Origin: Micromonospora terminaliae
GTDB taxonomy: Bacteria > Actinomycetota > Actinomycetes > Mycobacteriales > Micromonosporaceae
Direction of reading: 5' to 3'
Assembly (NCBI RefSeq): GCF_009671205.1
Contig: NZ_CP045309.1
Location: 6,094,001-6,158,000, forward strand
DNA length: 64,000 nucleotides
Position numbers and translations under genes: made by a program. The stretch's first letter is position 1. Each line of letters opens with the position of its first letter. A model generated the notes under the pieces. It made no database searches, was not told the origin of the DNA, and was given only the letters and a program-made list of their open reading frames with translations. This document shows positions 19,701 through 27,321 of the stretch, piece by piece.

Positions 19701-20721
19701 GGAGATCCGGATCAACATGCGGGACCTGCTCGGCACCAAGCTGGAGCTGCGGCTCGGCGACCCGGCCGAGTCGGAGATCGACCGGCGGGCCGCGCAGAAC
19801 GTGCCGGTCGGCACGCCCGGTCGCGGCCTGACCCGCGACAAGCTGCACTTCCTCACCGGGATCTCGCGGATCGACGGCAAGCGCGACATCGAGGATCTGA
19901 CCGAGGCCTCGGTCGCCCTGGCCGGGCACGTCGCGACCAACTGGCCGGGGCGTCCGGCGCCGAAGGTGCGCCTGCTGCCGCGCAAGCTGACCGTCGCCGA
20001 GCTGGCGAAGGTGGTCGACCGGTCGGCCCCGGGCATCCCGATCGGGGTCAACGAGTCGGCGCTCGCCCCGGTCTACCTGGACCTGACCAGCGAGCCGCAC
20101 CTGACCGTGTTCGGCGACGCCGAGTGCGGCAAGACCAACCTGCTGCGGCTCATCGCCCGGGGCATCGCCGAGCGGTACACCCCGGCTGAGGCCCGGCTCG
20201 TCATCGCCGACTACCGGCGCGGCCTGCTAGGTGCGGTGGAGGGCGACCACCTGCTCGACTACGCACCGTCCAACCAGGTCTTCAGCCAGGGCCTCGGTTC
20301 GATCCGCAGCGCCCTGCAGAACCGGCTGCCCGGTCCCAACGTGACCACCGCCCAGCTGCGCGACCGGAGCTGGTGGAAGGGGCCGGAGCTCTACATCCTG
20401 GTGGACGACTACGACCTGGTCGCCTCGGGTGGCAACAACCCGCTCAGCGCCCTGCACGAACTGCTGCCGCAGGCGCGGGACATCGGCCTGCACCTCATCA
20501 TCACCCGCCGGGTGGGTGGGGTTGCCCGTGCCCTCTACGAGCCGGTGCTGCAACGGCTGCGCGAGCTGGACTCGCCCGGCCTGCTCATGTCCGGCAGCCG
20601 CGAGGAGGGCGCGGTCTTCGGCAACCTGCGGCCGAGCCCGCAACCGCCGGGCCGGGGCACGCTGGTCCGCCGCCGGGACGGCCAGCAGCTCATCCAGACC
20701 GCCTGGACGGAGCCCGCCTGA
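16756..20721 (+). CDS. eccC: Type VII secretion ATPase EccC (fused EccCa-EccCb)
   Basis: 1321 residues, a single polypeptide rather than split EccCa/EccCb. Two transmembrane helices lie near residues 37-85, followed by a DUF region and three FtsK/SpoIIIE-type ATPase domains. Walker A motifs: [11 protein letters not shown] near residue 478, [11 protein letters not shown] near 834, [11 protein letters not shown] near 1120. Only domain 1 has a full Walker B with DE ([12 protein letters not shown] near 591); domains 2 (FLVIDGWN) and 3 (LVDDYDLV) lack the catalytic Glu, matching the rule that D1 drives hydrolysis while D2/D3 are regulatory and bind cargo. TTG start with GGGGAGGAG; the second possible start is a GTG three codons later. 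Confidence 0.95.
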   Translation: MSTVVFRRLPRQPGPALPRGEVLLESPPELPEPQAKGMGQVLMILPMLCGVGAMAFLYAGRGGGMMTYVAGGLFGVSMLGMAVGTLGNGGNDKAELNAQRRDYMRYLAQMRKRTRRAAEQQRSAMTWRHPEPDALWSVAASRRLWERRITEDDFGEARIALGPQRLAVEIVPPETKPVEDLEPMSAIALRRFVRAHSSVPDLPTALSLRAFSRIVLRGDREPVLDLARAALGQLVTFHAPDDLLVAVVAAPDRQPVWDWVKWLPHAQHPGRTDAAGARRMVFASLAEAEAALANELGGRPRFAPEAKPLTTAPHLVVVLDGGEVSSTCALMGSGLLGATVLDLSGTVPRDAGRWLLCLDAGDGSGLDLVRGTATSRLGRPDRLSMAAAEGLARQIAPYRLSQQQGASTEEPLARSMELPDLLGVGDAATVDTQQTWRPRSHRDRLRIPLGVGPDGNVVELDFKESAHEGMGPHGLVIGATGSGKSELLRTVVAALAVTHSSEELNFVLVDFKGGATFASLDALPHTSAVITNLSDELPLVDRMRDALAGEMNRRQEVLRAAGNYVSRYDYEKARAAGEPLEPMPSLLIICDEFSELLAAKPDFIDLFVMIGRLGRSLGVHLLLASQRLEEGKLRGLDTHLSYRIGLRTFSAVESRIVLGVPDAYELPSAPGHGYLKTDTATMLRFRAAYVSGPYRAPGQVQRSTRAQVQRRIVPYGIDYVPAPALPSPAETAPEPEQTGDGKAVAMLDVLIDRLKDRGRPAHQVWLPPLAEPPALAELLPPLAVHPTFGLTTANWPGRGRLTVPVGIVDRPYEQRRDPMMVDLSGAGGNVVIVGASLSGKSTMLRTMLASLALTHTPREVQFFCLDFGGGALRSLDGLPHTSGVAGRRDVEAVRRTVAEVVAVIDERENRFTQHGIDSVASYRRRRAAGEFADDPFGDVFLVIDGWNTLRQEYEELEQTITNLANRGLGFGVHVVITAVRWAEIRINMRDLLGTKLELRLGDPAESEIDRRAAQNVPVGTPGRGLTRDKLHFLTGISRIDGKRDIEDLTEASVALAGHVATNWPGRPAPKVRLLPRKLTVAELAKVVDRSAPGIPIGVNESALAPVYLDLTSEPHLTVFGDAECGKTNLLRLIARGIAERYTPAEARLVIADYRRGLLGAVEGDHLLDYAPSNQVFSQGLGSIRSALQNRLPGPNVTTAQLRDRSWWKGPELYILVDDYDLVASGGNNPLSALHELLPQARDIGLHLIITRRVGGVARALYEPVLQRLRELDSPGLLMSGSREEGAVFGNLRPSPQPPGRGTLVRRRDGQQLIQTAWTEPA

Positions 20722-20790
20722 CGGGGGCGGACGCCCGGTGATCGGTTCCGGTAGCGTCGGCCCGACCGTCAGTCTGAGGAGAGGACAGTC

Positions 20791-21204
20791 GTGAGCACCT
20801 CGTGGGGTTACGGCGGCGGCGCCGTGGAGAACCTGCTGCGCCAGGCGCAGGAGCAGCAGCGCCGGCTGGCGGAGTTCCAGCAGCAGCGCGCCGAGCTGCG
20901 GGTGACCGGGGAGAGCCCGGACGGCCTGGTCCGGGTGACGGTCGACGGTGACATGAAGGTCGGCGGCATCGACCTCAACGCCCGGGCGATGCGGCTGGAC
21001 AGCTACACGCTGGCGGAGTCGCTCCAGGCGGCGATCGACGCGGCGTACGCGGCCTTCGCCGAGCGGCAGCAGGAGCTGATGGCCGACGTGCTCGGCGGCT
21101 CGGACCTGGTCCGCCGGGCGCAGGCGGGCAACCTCACCCCGGAGGACTGGTTCCGGGAGTTTGGAGTGGACCTGACCGACCCGACCCGCGGCCTGCGCCG
21201 CTGA
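20791..21204 (+). CDS. YbaB/EbfC-like protein in ESX locus
   Basis: 137 residues. Helical start (VENLLRQAQEQQRRLAEFQQQ), central beta strands (VRVTVDGDMKVGGIDLN), then another helix (LAESLQAAIDAAYAAFAERQQELM): the alpha-beta-alpha order of the YbaB/EbfC fold. Classical YbaB is a nucleoid-associated dimer, but many ESX loci carry divergent YbaB-like proteins whose role is unknown. The C-terminus adds RRAQAGNLTPEDWFREFGVDL, not part of YbaB. GTG start with GAGGAGAGG. Begins 69 bases after eccC, first of a tight run of four small genes. Confidence 0.8.
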   Translation: MSTSWGYGGGAVENLLRQAQEQQRRLAEFQQQRAELRVTGESPDGLVRVTVDGDMKVGGIDLNARAMRLDSYTLAESLQAAIDAAYAAFAERQQELMADVLGGSDLVRRAQAGNLTPEDWFREFGVDLTDPTRGLRR

Positions 21205-21220
21205 CCAGGGAGGAGACGCC

Positions 21221-21514
21221 GTGGCGAACAAGGTCGACGTCGACGCGATCCGCAAGGCGAGCAAGAAGCTCGACGCCCCCGACGGCCCGATCCAGTACCT
21301 GCGCAACGTGCAGACGCTGCTCGAGAGCGTGAAGCTGCCGGACGGCGCGCTGACCCTCTTCGGTGGCGCGACCGTCCAGGCGCACAACGCCTCGGTGGAC
21401 GGTCACCTGCGCAACGTCAAGACCGGCATCGAGCACCTGCACAAGGCGGCCGAGCAGCTGGAGCAGACCGCCAAGAACTGGGAGAAGTCGGACCAGCCCT
21501 GGGTGGTCAAGTGA
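21221..21514 (+). CDS. Small helical ESX-linked protein (EspC/type VII target-like)
   Basis: 97 residues without signal peptide: VDVDAIRKASKKLDAPDGPIQ, a central Gly-rich turn (LFGGATVQAHNASVD) and a long amphipathic helix (HLRNVKTGIEHLHKAAEQLEQ) ending WEKSDQPWVVK. The helix-turn-helix shape and size resemble EspC/DUF2580-type type VII secretion targets, although a WXG motif is absent. GTG with GGGAGGAGACGCC upstream, 16 bases after the YbaB-like gene, so clearly co-translated with it. Probable cargo or chaperone; not proven by sequence. Confidence 0.7.
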   Translation: MANKVDVDAIRKASKKLDAPDGPIQYLRNVQTLLESVKLPDGALTLFGGATVQAHNASVDGHLRNVKTGIEHLHKAAEQLEQTAKNWEKSDQPWVVK

Positions 21515-21542
21515 CCGGCCGGGCGCACAGGGGGAGACGCTG

Positions 21543-22268
21543 ATGTCGGAGATCCTGATCGCCAACGCGGCCGGCACGGTGACCGGCACGCACACGGTTG
21601 CGGCCGCGACGGCGCCCGTGCGCGGCCTGCTGCCGGCGGCCCGGGCCAACTGGATGTGGCTGGTCTTCGCCGGGGCGCTGGGCGCCGCCATCGCCTACCT
21701 CGAGACGTTCGACAACGACGAGGTCAACAAGTCCATCAAGGAGTGGGGCGACGCGGCACGGCTGCTCGGCGGCGACCAGTTCGGCGCGGCGCTGGAGCAG
21801 GTCCCCCCGTCGGACGCCGAGTGGGACTTCGACGACCGGGACGCGTTCGACCTCTTCCTCCGCAAGCTCGGTGCCGAGATCAACTCGCTGGCCGAGGCGT
21901 TCAACGCCAACAAGGACACCCTGACCTCGGCCCGGGATGCCTTCAACGACGCCGTCAACGCGCTGGTCGACGCGCTCATCCCGATCCTCATCGCGGTGAT
22001 CGCCTCGGTGGCCCTCCAGGCGTTCCCGCCGACCGCGCCCATCGCGGAGGCGATCGGCGTGGCCGGGATGGTGGCGAGCGCGGCGATCCTGGCGCTGGTC
22101 TTCGGCGACATCAGTGCGGTCTTCTCGGCCGTCATGGCCGGCTTCCAGGGCAACGACCGGTTCGCCTTCGTGTCGGACTCCCGCCCGGGCTGGGCGGCCA
22201 CCGGCCAGGACCCGGACATCAAGGACATCAAGATCGACTGGGTGCAGGACTCCAAGTTCTACCAGTGA
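21543..22268 (+). CDS. ESX-linked membrane protein of unknown function
   Basis: 241 residues. A transmembrane helix near residues 35-60 (WMWLVFAGALGAAIAYLE) and a hairpin of two near 140-200 (LIPILIAVIASVALQAF; IGVAGMVASAAILALVFGD) flank an acidic helical domain (FDDRDAFDLFLRKLGAEINSL). The C-terminus is soluble and acidic. Such a protein could be a membrane-active cargo or an accessory of the secretion complex. No known domain recognised. ATG with GGGGGAGA upstream, 28 bases after the previous gene and 16 before the next. Confidence 0.75.
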   Translation: MSEILIANAAGTVTGTHTVAAATAPVRGLLPAARANWMWLVFAGALGAAIAYLETFDNDEVNKSIKEWGDAARLLGGDQFGAALEQVPPSDAEWDFDDRDAFDLFLRKLGAEINSLAEAFNANKDTLTSARDAFNDAVNALVDALIPILIAVIASVALQAFPPTAPIAEAIGVAGMVASAAILALVFGDISAVFSAVMAGFQGNDRFAFVSDSRPGWAATGQDPDIKDIKIDWVQDSKFYQ

Positions 22269-22284
22269 CGGGAAGGGGTCCTCA

Positions 22285-22545
22285 GTGGTCTTGGTGCTCT
22301 TCGTGTACTTCCTGGTGACCGTGCCGGTCTTCCTCGCGCTGGCGCTGGTCGCCCAGGTGTCCCGCGCCGCGTGGGCGAAGCGGGCCGGCGAAGTGGTGTT
22401 GCTCACCGGGGTAGCCGCGCTGATCCCGGTGGTGCTCGACCGCGCGCTCGACCGGCCGGTGCTGTGGCTGTTCGTGGCGCTGCTGGCGGTGGCGCTGGTC
22501 TTCGGCGCGCTGATGCACGTCCGGTCCTACCGGCGCCCGTCCTGA
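22285..22545 (+). CDS. Small ESX-linked membrane protein
   Basis: 86 residues with three hydrophobic segments: VLVLFVYFLVTVPVFLALAL, VVLLTGVAALIPVVL and VLWLFVALLAVALVFGALM, and a short basic tail. GTG start with GGAAGGGG upstream, 16 bases after the preceding membrane-protein gene. Expected to sit in the same complex or process as that protein. No family recognised. Confidence 0.65.
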   Translation: MVLVLFVYFLVTVPVFLALALVAQVSRAAWAKRAGEVVLLTGVAALIPVVLDRALDRPVLWLFVALLAVALVFGALMHVRSYRRPS

Positions 22546-22748
22546 CCCTCGCCGGCGTGTCGGACCGTCCACGTCGTACGGTCGGATCGCCGGACGGCGT
22601 TGTGCGCCATGGGGAAGCAGGGCTGCGCGGATTGGACGTCGTCCGCTACGGTTCGGTTGAAGTGTCCGTCGGTGGGGTGTGTACGCCTTGCCGCGGGGGA
22701 GGGGCGCGGCGGATCCGCCGCCACAGAGATGACGGAAGGGTGTGAAGC

Positions 22749-23057
22749 ATGGCGTTCGAGGTCAGTGCAGCGACTCTGCACACCGCCGCGAGTGACGTGC
22801 GGTCCACGCGCAGCGACGTCGACGGTGAGCTGAAGAAGCTCTGGAACGTGGTCGACGACCTGGCCATCGCCTGGAAGGGCGGGGCGTCCACGGGTTTCCA
22901 GAACCTGATGCAGCGCTGGAACGAGGACACGAACAAGCTGCTGACGGCGATGGACAACATCGCCGACCTGCTCGACAAGTCGGGCACCACGCACCAGGTC
23001 AACGACGAAGAGCAGCAGCAGATGCTGGACAAGTTCCACTCTGCTCTCAACCCGTGA
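22749..23057 (+). CDS. WXG100 family protein (EsxB/CFP-10-like)
   Basis: 102 residues, no signal peptide, two helices joined by the WKGGAS turn (W-x-G) near residue 43. This is the ESX cargo fold. The long C-terminal helix ends NDEEQQQMLDKFHSALNP; the exact YxxxD/E export signal is not obvious here. It is probably carried by its heterodimer partner, the next gene 28 bases downstream, which has one. GGAAGGGTGTGAAGC precedes the ATG. A 203-bp gap upstream suggests its own promoter. Confidence 0.92.
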   Translation: MAFEVSAATLHTAASDVRSTRSDVDGELKKLWNVVDDLAIAWKGGASTGFQNLMQRWNEDTNKLLTAMDNIADLLDKSGTTHQVNDEEQQQMLDKFHSALNP

Positions 23058-23085
23058 TCCGCAGAGACAGGCAGAGGAGGAACCG

Positions 23086-23364
23086 ATGAGCATCAAGGTT
23101 GACTACGCCGTCCTCGAGAGCAGCAACCAGCAGATGCAGACCATCTCGCGGACCATCGACGAGAAGCTGGACACGCTGCGCTCGATGCTGACGAAGCTCG
23201 AGTGGGAGGGTCAGGACCGCGTCGCCTACGAGCAGCACCAGGCTCAGTGGGACGCCGCCGTGCGGGACATCAACAAGGTCCTGAACGACATCGGCCACGC
23301 GGTGGGCATCGCCCGCGAGAACTACATGACCACCGAGATGAGCAACTCGAAGGTCTGGGGCTGA
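23086..23364 (+). CDS. WXG100 family protein (EsxA/ESAT-6-like)
   Basis: 92 residues with the W-x-G turn in LEWEGQDR near residue 40 and a C-terminal NYMTTEMSN that fits the YxxxD/E type VII export signal (Y-M-T-T-E). AGGAGG precedes the ATG. Forms the expected heterodimer with the upstream WXG100 protein and is the likely secreted product of this ESX system. Followed by convergent mycP. Confidence 0.93.
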   Translation: MSIKVDYAVLESSNQQMQTISRTIDEKLDTLRSMLTKLEWEGQDRVAYEQHQAQWDAAVRDINKVLNDIGHAVGIARENYMTTEMSNSKVWG

Positions 23365-23445
23365 CCCGACCGGTCCGCTGCGGCTCCGCTCCGGTTCACG
23401 CCGGGGTCGGGGCCGTGGTGCTTTTTCGGGGCCGGGTTCGGTCGC

Positions 23446-24681
23446 TCAGGCGTCCTGCGGCGTGCGTCGCCCGGGTCGCCAGCCGCGCCGGCGGCCCCGC
23501 ACCAGGATCGGCCGCAGCGCCAGCAGGGCCCCGGCCAGCAGCGCGCCGATCACGCCCGCCCAGATGGCCACGGTGCGCTGCCAGGCCAGCGGGTCGGTGT
23601 GCGGCGTGGGCGCCGGCATCGCGCCCAACGGCGGGTCGCTGCGGGTGCCCAGCAGGCTGGTCACCGCCCGGTACGGGTTGACCACCCCGTAGCCGACCAG
23701 CGCGTTGTGCCCGTCGGGCGGGCTGTCGGCGGTCCGGGTGAGCCGGAACGCCACGTCCTTCGGGGTGATGTCCGGGTGCGCGGCCCGCACCAGCGCGGCG
23801 ACCCCGGAGACGTACCCGGTGGCGAAGCTCGTGCCGCCCTGCGGCTCGGCAAGGTAGCCGGAGCCCTGCGGGGCCGGACCCATGATGTTCAGGCCAGGCG
23901 CGGCGATGTCCACATAGTCGCCGGTGACCGAACTGCCGACGTGGCCACCGCTCTCGTCCACCCCGGCCACCGCGATGACACCCGGGTACGAGGCCGGGTA
24001 CGCCGGCTGGTCCTGCTGGTTCTCCTGCCGGTTGCCGGCGGCGGCAACCAGGATCACGCCCTTGCCGAGCGCGTAGTCCACAGCGGACCGCAACGCGGGG
24101 TCGTCGAGGGTGACCAGCGACAGGTTGATCACGTCGGCGTCGTGGTCGACCGCCCACCGGATGGCCTTGCCGATCTCGGCCGGGATGGACTCGTCGAACG
24201 CCTTCTCGTTGTCGGCGAGCACGCGCACCGGCAGGATCCTGGCCTCCGGCGCGATGCCCGTGTAGGGCGCGCCAGTGCCCTCCTTCCCGGCGATGATGCC
24301 CGCGATCAGCGTGCCGTGGCCGACCCGGTCGCACTGGCCGTCGAACTTTTCGAGCTGGTTGAAGTCCTCACCGGGGAGCACCCGGCCGCGCAGCAGCGGG
24401 TGGCTGGGGGAGACGCCGGAGTCGATGACCGCGACCGTGATGCCCTGCCCCTTGGTGACCCGCCAGGCCGCGGCCGGGTCGAGCCGGGTCAGCGCCCACG
24501 GGGCCGAGGTGGGGGCGGGACCGCCGGCCGGGCCGCATGTCGGGGCCGCCAGGGCGGGCGCGGGCACCGCCAGTACGCCGCCGAGCAGGGCGGCCACCGC
24601 CGCTCCGGAAAGGACGGATCGGATCCGGTGTCCGGCCCGGACGCGCTCCGTCGTCCCGTCCGGCCGCAAGCTGTCGCGCAC
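23446..24681 (-). CDS. mycP: Type VII secretion-associated serine protease mycosin (MycP)
   Basis: 411 residues. Signal peptide (SVLSGAAVAALLGGVLAVPAP), subtilase domain with Asp87 (AVIDSG), His122 (GHGTLIAG), Asn217 (AAAGN) and Ser285 (GGTSFATGY), then a Pro-rich linker and C-terminal transmembrane helix (WAGVIGALLAGALLALRPIL) with basic tail. This is the standard mycosin order; MycP caps the ESX complex on the outer face and processes cargo. GTG start. Sits on the opposite strand from the two WXG100 genes, 81 bases from the second one. Confidence 0.95.
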   Translation of the reverse strand: MRDSLRPDGTTERVRAGHRIRSVLSGAAVAALLGGVLAVPAPALAAPTCGPAGGPAPTSAPWALTRLDPAAAWRVTKGQGITVAVIDSGVSPSHPLLRGRVLPGEDFNQLEKFDGQCDRVGHGTLIAGIIAGKEGTGAPYTGIAPEARILPVRVLADNEKAFDESIPAEIGKAIRWAVDHDADVINLSLVTLDDPALRSAVDYALGKGVILVAAAGNRQENQQDQPAYPASYPGVIAVAGVDESGGHVGSSVTGDYVDIAAPGLNIMGPAPQGSGYLAEPQGGTSFATGYVSGVAALVRAAHPDITPKDVAFRLTRTADSPPDGHNALVGYGVVNPYRAVTSLLGTRSDPPLGAMPAPTPHTDPLAWQRTVAIWAGVIGALLAGALLALRPILVRGRRRGWRPGRRTPQDA

Positions 24682-24737
24682 GCGGTGAGATTACCGTCGC
24701 CGCGCCGTGCGCGGTGACGGGCGTACGCGAGGAGCGG

Positions 24738-25079
24738 TCAGCTCTCGGCCGCCGGCTCCGCGAGCGGCTCGGCGGTGAAGAGGGCGAGCAGGGCGCCCAC
24801 CTGCTGGTCGGCCTCGGCCGGGTGCCGGAAGTGGCCGCTCGGGTTGACCGTGTACTCGTTGCGCCGCCCGACCCGGGTACGCCGCAGGTAGCCGCCGGCC
24901 TCCAGGTCGGCGACGATCGCCTGGGCGGCCCGCTCGGTGACCCCCACCTCGTCGGCCACGTCCCGCAGCCGGGCGGTGGGGTTGCGGGCGATGGCCAGGA
25001 GCACGTGCCCGTGGTTGGTGAGGAACGTCCAGTTCCGGCCGCTGCCTCTCGCTCCCGGTGTCGTCGCCATGGTGGTCAT
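24738..25079 (-). CDS. MarR/ArsR-like winged-helix transcriptional regulator
   Basis: 113 residues. The winged helix-turn-helix region runs HGHVLLAIARNPTARLRDVA, EVGVTERAAQAIVADLEAGG, YLRRTRVGRRNEYTVNP (wing). A short acidic C-terminus (LLALFTAEPLAEPAAES) may dimerise. No metal-binding cysteines. ATG with GGGAGGGGG 7 bases upstream. Divergent from the carbonic anhydrase; the shared 207-bp region contains a palindrome that is a good candidate for its operator. Confidence 0.85.
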   Translation of the reverse strand: MTTMATTPGARGSGRNWTFLTNHGHVLLAIARNPTARLRDVADEVGVTERAAQAIVADLEAGGYLRRTRVGRRNEYTVNPSGHFRHPAEADQQVGALLALFTAEPLAEPAAES

Positions 25080-25152
25080 CGTATGGCCCCCTCCCGCGTG
25101 TGCCGGTCCTGCCCTCGTGCGCCGGGTGCTGCCGGAGCCCCGGCGTCAAGGG

Positions 25153-25178
25153 TGATGCAACGCATGAAATGCGTATCA
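25153..25178. promoter_or_regulatory. Candidate operator between HTH regulator and carbonic anhydrase
   Basis: Perfect inverted repeat ACGCAT-GAA-ATGCGT (25160-25174) inside outer arms TGAT and ATCA. The sequence lies in a locally AT-richer divergent promoter region; CTTGACG follows at 25187-25193. Binding by the adjacent winged-helix protein is inferred. Confidence 0.55.
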
Positions 25179-25286
25179 CGTAAATCTTGACGTACCTTTG
25201 GCTGCGTGTGACCGTGGGTGCCGAGGCCGCCTCCGCTGCCGGCTGGCTGACCAGGGCTTTCATGCGCGAGGACGAGGTGAGGACCA

Positions 25287-25949
25287 GTGCCGCCGACCAC
25301 TCCCGAGCAGGCGCTCGCCGAGCTCTACGCCGGTAACCGGCGGTTCGTCACCGGTGCCCCGCACCATCCGAATCAGGACGCCGGACACCGGGCGGCGGTC
25401 GCGGACGGTCAGCACCCGTTCGCGGTGCTCGTCGGCTGCTCCGACTCCCGGCTCGCCGCCGAGATCATCTTCGACCGGGGCCTCGGTGACCTCTTCGTCG
25501 TCCGCACCGCCGGCCACACCGCCGGCCCGGAGGTGCTCGGCAGCGTCGAATACGCCGTGACCGTGCTGGGCACCCCGCTCGTGGTGGTGCTCGGCCACGA
25601 CTCGTGCGGCGCGGTCCAGGCCGCCCGCGAGGCGGTCCGCACCGGCACGTCGCCGTCCGGTCACCTCGGTGCGGTGGTGGACGCCGTCGCACCCAGCCTG
25701 CTCCGGGCCGCGAAGGACGGCGTCGAGGACCTCGACGGGATCGTCGACGTCCACATCGCGCAGACCGTCGAGGCGCTGCTGGCCCGGTCCGCCGTGCTCG
25801 CCGGCGAGGTGGCCGCCGGGCGCTGCGCCGTCGTCGGCCTGTCGTACCGGCTCAGCGCGGGCGAGGTGCGCACGGTGGCCCAGGCCGGCGCGCCGGCCAC
25901 CCCGGTGCCGGCGCTGGCCGCGCCCGCGGATCCGGCGCTGGCCGGCTGA
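25287..25949 (+). CDS. Beta-class carbonic anhydrase
   Basis: 220 residues. Zinc ligands Cys51 in CSDSR, His104 and Cys107 in LGHDSCGA, with the Asp53-Arg55 dyad of the active site. Converts CO2 and water to bicarbonate in the cytoplasm. GTG with GAGGTGAGG upstream. Divergent from the winged-helix regulator that may control it; ends at a strong bidirectional terminator. Confidence 0.94.
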   Translation: MPPTTPEQALAELYAGNRRFVTGAPHHPNQDAGHRAAVADGQHPFAVLVGCSDSRLAAEIIFDRGLGDLFVVRTAGHTAGPEVLGSVEYAVTVLGTPLVVVLGHDSCGAVQAAREAVRTGTSPSGHLGAVVDAVAPSLLRAAKDGVEDLDGIVDVHIAQTVEALLARSAVLAGEVAAGRCAVVGLSYRLSAGEVRTVAQAGAPATPVPALAAPADPALAG

Positions 25950-25966
25950 CCGGCCCGAAAACGTCG

Positions 25967-25999
25967 AAGGGCCGGCCCGCACGTCGCGGGCCGGCCCTT
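25967..25999. terminator. Bidirectional terminator after carbonic anhydrase
   Basis: Perfect 14-bp inverted repeat AAGGGCCGGCCCGC / GCGGGCCGGCCCTT with a 5-base loop, followed by CTCT. It lies between the convergent carbonic anhydrase and coiled-coil cell-wall protein genes. Confidence 0.85.
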
Positions 26000-26013
26000 C
26001 TCTGCACACATCG

Positions 26014-27033
26014 TCAGAGCAGCGACATGTGCACGTGGTCGGTGTGGTTGGAGGGTCCGCTGTAGGACTTCCAGCCGGTGGCCGGGAACCAGATCTGCCG
26101 GTTCCAGATCACGTAGTAGATGCCGAGCCGGTCGGCGTTGCGGATGAGGAAGGCGGCGACGTTGTTGCCGTACATCCGCTGGTCCTTCGTGCGCCATGGG
26201 GAGAAGCCGCTGTTCTGCAGCGACCAGTCGCAGGCCCGGCCCTTCGGGTGCTCGAACGGCCCGCCGTTCCGGTGGCAGCCCACGAAGCGGTTGAAGCCGG
26301 CCCGCTTGACCTCCTTGTACGCGTGCAGCGTGCGCGGGGTGACGCAGCCCGAGGTGGTCGGGTCGTTCTCGCTGCACGACTCCGGCTTCCAGTCGCCGTC
26401 GGCGGTCCGGCCCGGGCCCATGCGGGCGACCGGCGAGGTGGCCGAGACCAGGCCGCCGGTGAAGTCGATCCCGCCGACCAGCTTGAGGGCCTTCTCCGTC
26501 TCGGCCTTCTCGCGGGCCATCGCGTTCTTCTGCTTCTCCTGCTCGCGTACCTCGGCGTCGAGCGCGACCTTGGCCTGCTCGGCACGGGTCTTCGCGGCGT
26601 TGATGGCAGCGAGCTTCTGCGCGTTCAGCAGGTTCAGCTCGTCGAGGGCGGCGACCCGCCGGACGAACGAGTCGGGGCTGTTGCTCTCCAGGAGCACGGC
26701 CATGGCGCCCATCCGGCCGGTTCGGTAGGACTGGGCGGCCATCTCGCTCACCTGCGGGCTCAACGCGTCGAGTTGCCCCTGAGCCGCCTCCACTTCCAGG
26801 GCGAGCTGGAGCTGGCGCTTGCGGGACTTGTCGAGCTTCGACTTGGCCTGGAGGTAGGCCCGGTTGGCGCTGTCGATGGCCTCGGTGATGAGGGGGTCGT
26901 CGTCTTCCTCGGAGTGCCCCGAGGGTGTGGGGGTGCTCGGGGCCGCCGTCGCCGGGCCCGGCCCGGCCAGCACGGTCAGCGCGGCGAGCACGGCCACCAC
27001 GGGGGTCAGCCAGCGGCGCAGGGGTGCCGTCAC
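26014..27033 (-). CDS. Secreted coiled-coil protein with peptidase M15-like (ARB_07466-type) C-terminal domain
   Basis: 339 residues. Signal peptide at 1-30, a long coiled coil (residues 48-180, e.g. KSRKRQLQLALEVEAAQGQL), and a C-terminal domain from about 215 with VTPRTLHAYKEVKRAG, HPKGRACDWSLQNSG and a final DHVHMSLL. The H-x6-D...DHVHxS pattern is that of D-Ala-D-Ala peptidase-like folds. The order resembles RipA/FtsX-linked wall hydrolases, with a coiled coil regulating the enzyme domain. GTG start. Its leader contains a c-di-AMP riboswitch, fitting a cell-wall role. Confidence 0.85.
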   Translation of the reverse strand: MTAPLRRWLTPVVAVLAALTVLAGPGPATAAPSTPTPSGHSEEDDDPLITEAIDSANRAYLQAKSKLDKSRKRQLQLALEVEAAQGQLDALSPQVSEMAAQSYRTGRMGAMAVLLESNSPDSFVRRVAALDELNLLNAQKLAAINAAKTRAEQAKVALDAEVREQEKQKNAMAREKAETEKALKLVGGIDFTGGLVSATSPVARMGPGRTADGDWKPESCSENDPTTSGCVTPRTLHAYKEVKRAGFNRFVGCHRNGGPFEHPKGRACDWSLQNSGFSPWRTKDQRMYGNNVAAFLIRNADRLGIYYVIWNRQIWFPATGWKSYSGPSNHTDHVHMSLL

Positions 27034-27044
27034 AGTGTTCCCTT

Positions 27045-27216
27045 CCGTCGGCCGCCGACCGGGTTAGCTGACGGGTTCGGGACGGAAGTGGCCCCTACCG
27101 CTCGCGCGGATTCACCCCATGTACCTGGTTCCCCGGCTCGCCCGCGGGCGATTGGGCGGCGGCACCGCTGGCGCGGGTGCGCGCCTTCGGCGGTGACCGG
27201 CAGCGAGGTTACCCGA
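27045..27216 (-). ncRNA. Cyclic di-AMP riboswitch (ydaO/yuaA type) in leader of wall-hydrolase gene
   Basis: Read on the minus strand, the leader contains GGGGAACC (27134-27127), GGGTGAATC (27117-27109) and AACCCGTCAGCTAACCC (27077-27061) in the order and spacing of actinobacterial ydaO riboswitches. An upstream GGTAACCTCGCTGC (about 27214-27201) and a GC-rich P1-like closing stem are also present. A GGAAGGGAAC ribosome binding site follows directly, then the GTG of the gene. In other actinobacteria this class shuts down wall-remodelling genes when c-di-AMP is high. Edges are approximate. Confidence 0.85.
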
Positions 27217-27321
27217 GAGTCCACCCGTGTTCTACGTCCGGAAGCCGACCAATAGCGAGAATTCGTCCTCGCCGTGCGTGACCAGGATCGCGTTTGAAAT
27301 CCGCCGTCACGCTGCGGAGTG

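Noticed and set aside
18544..20100. Long open frame (over 500 codons) on the minus strand inside eccC
   Set aside because: It mirrors eccC codons, is Arg/Gly/His/Val-rich without domains, and is a typical high-GC antisense shadow.
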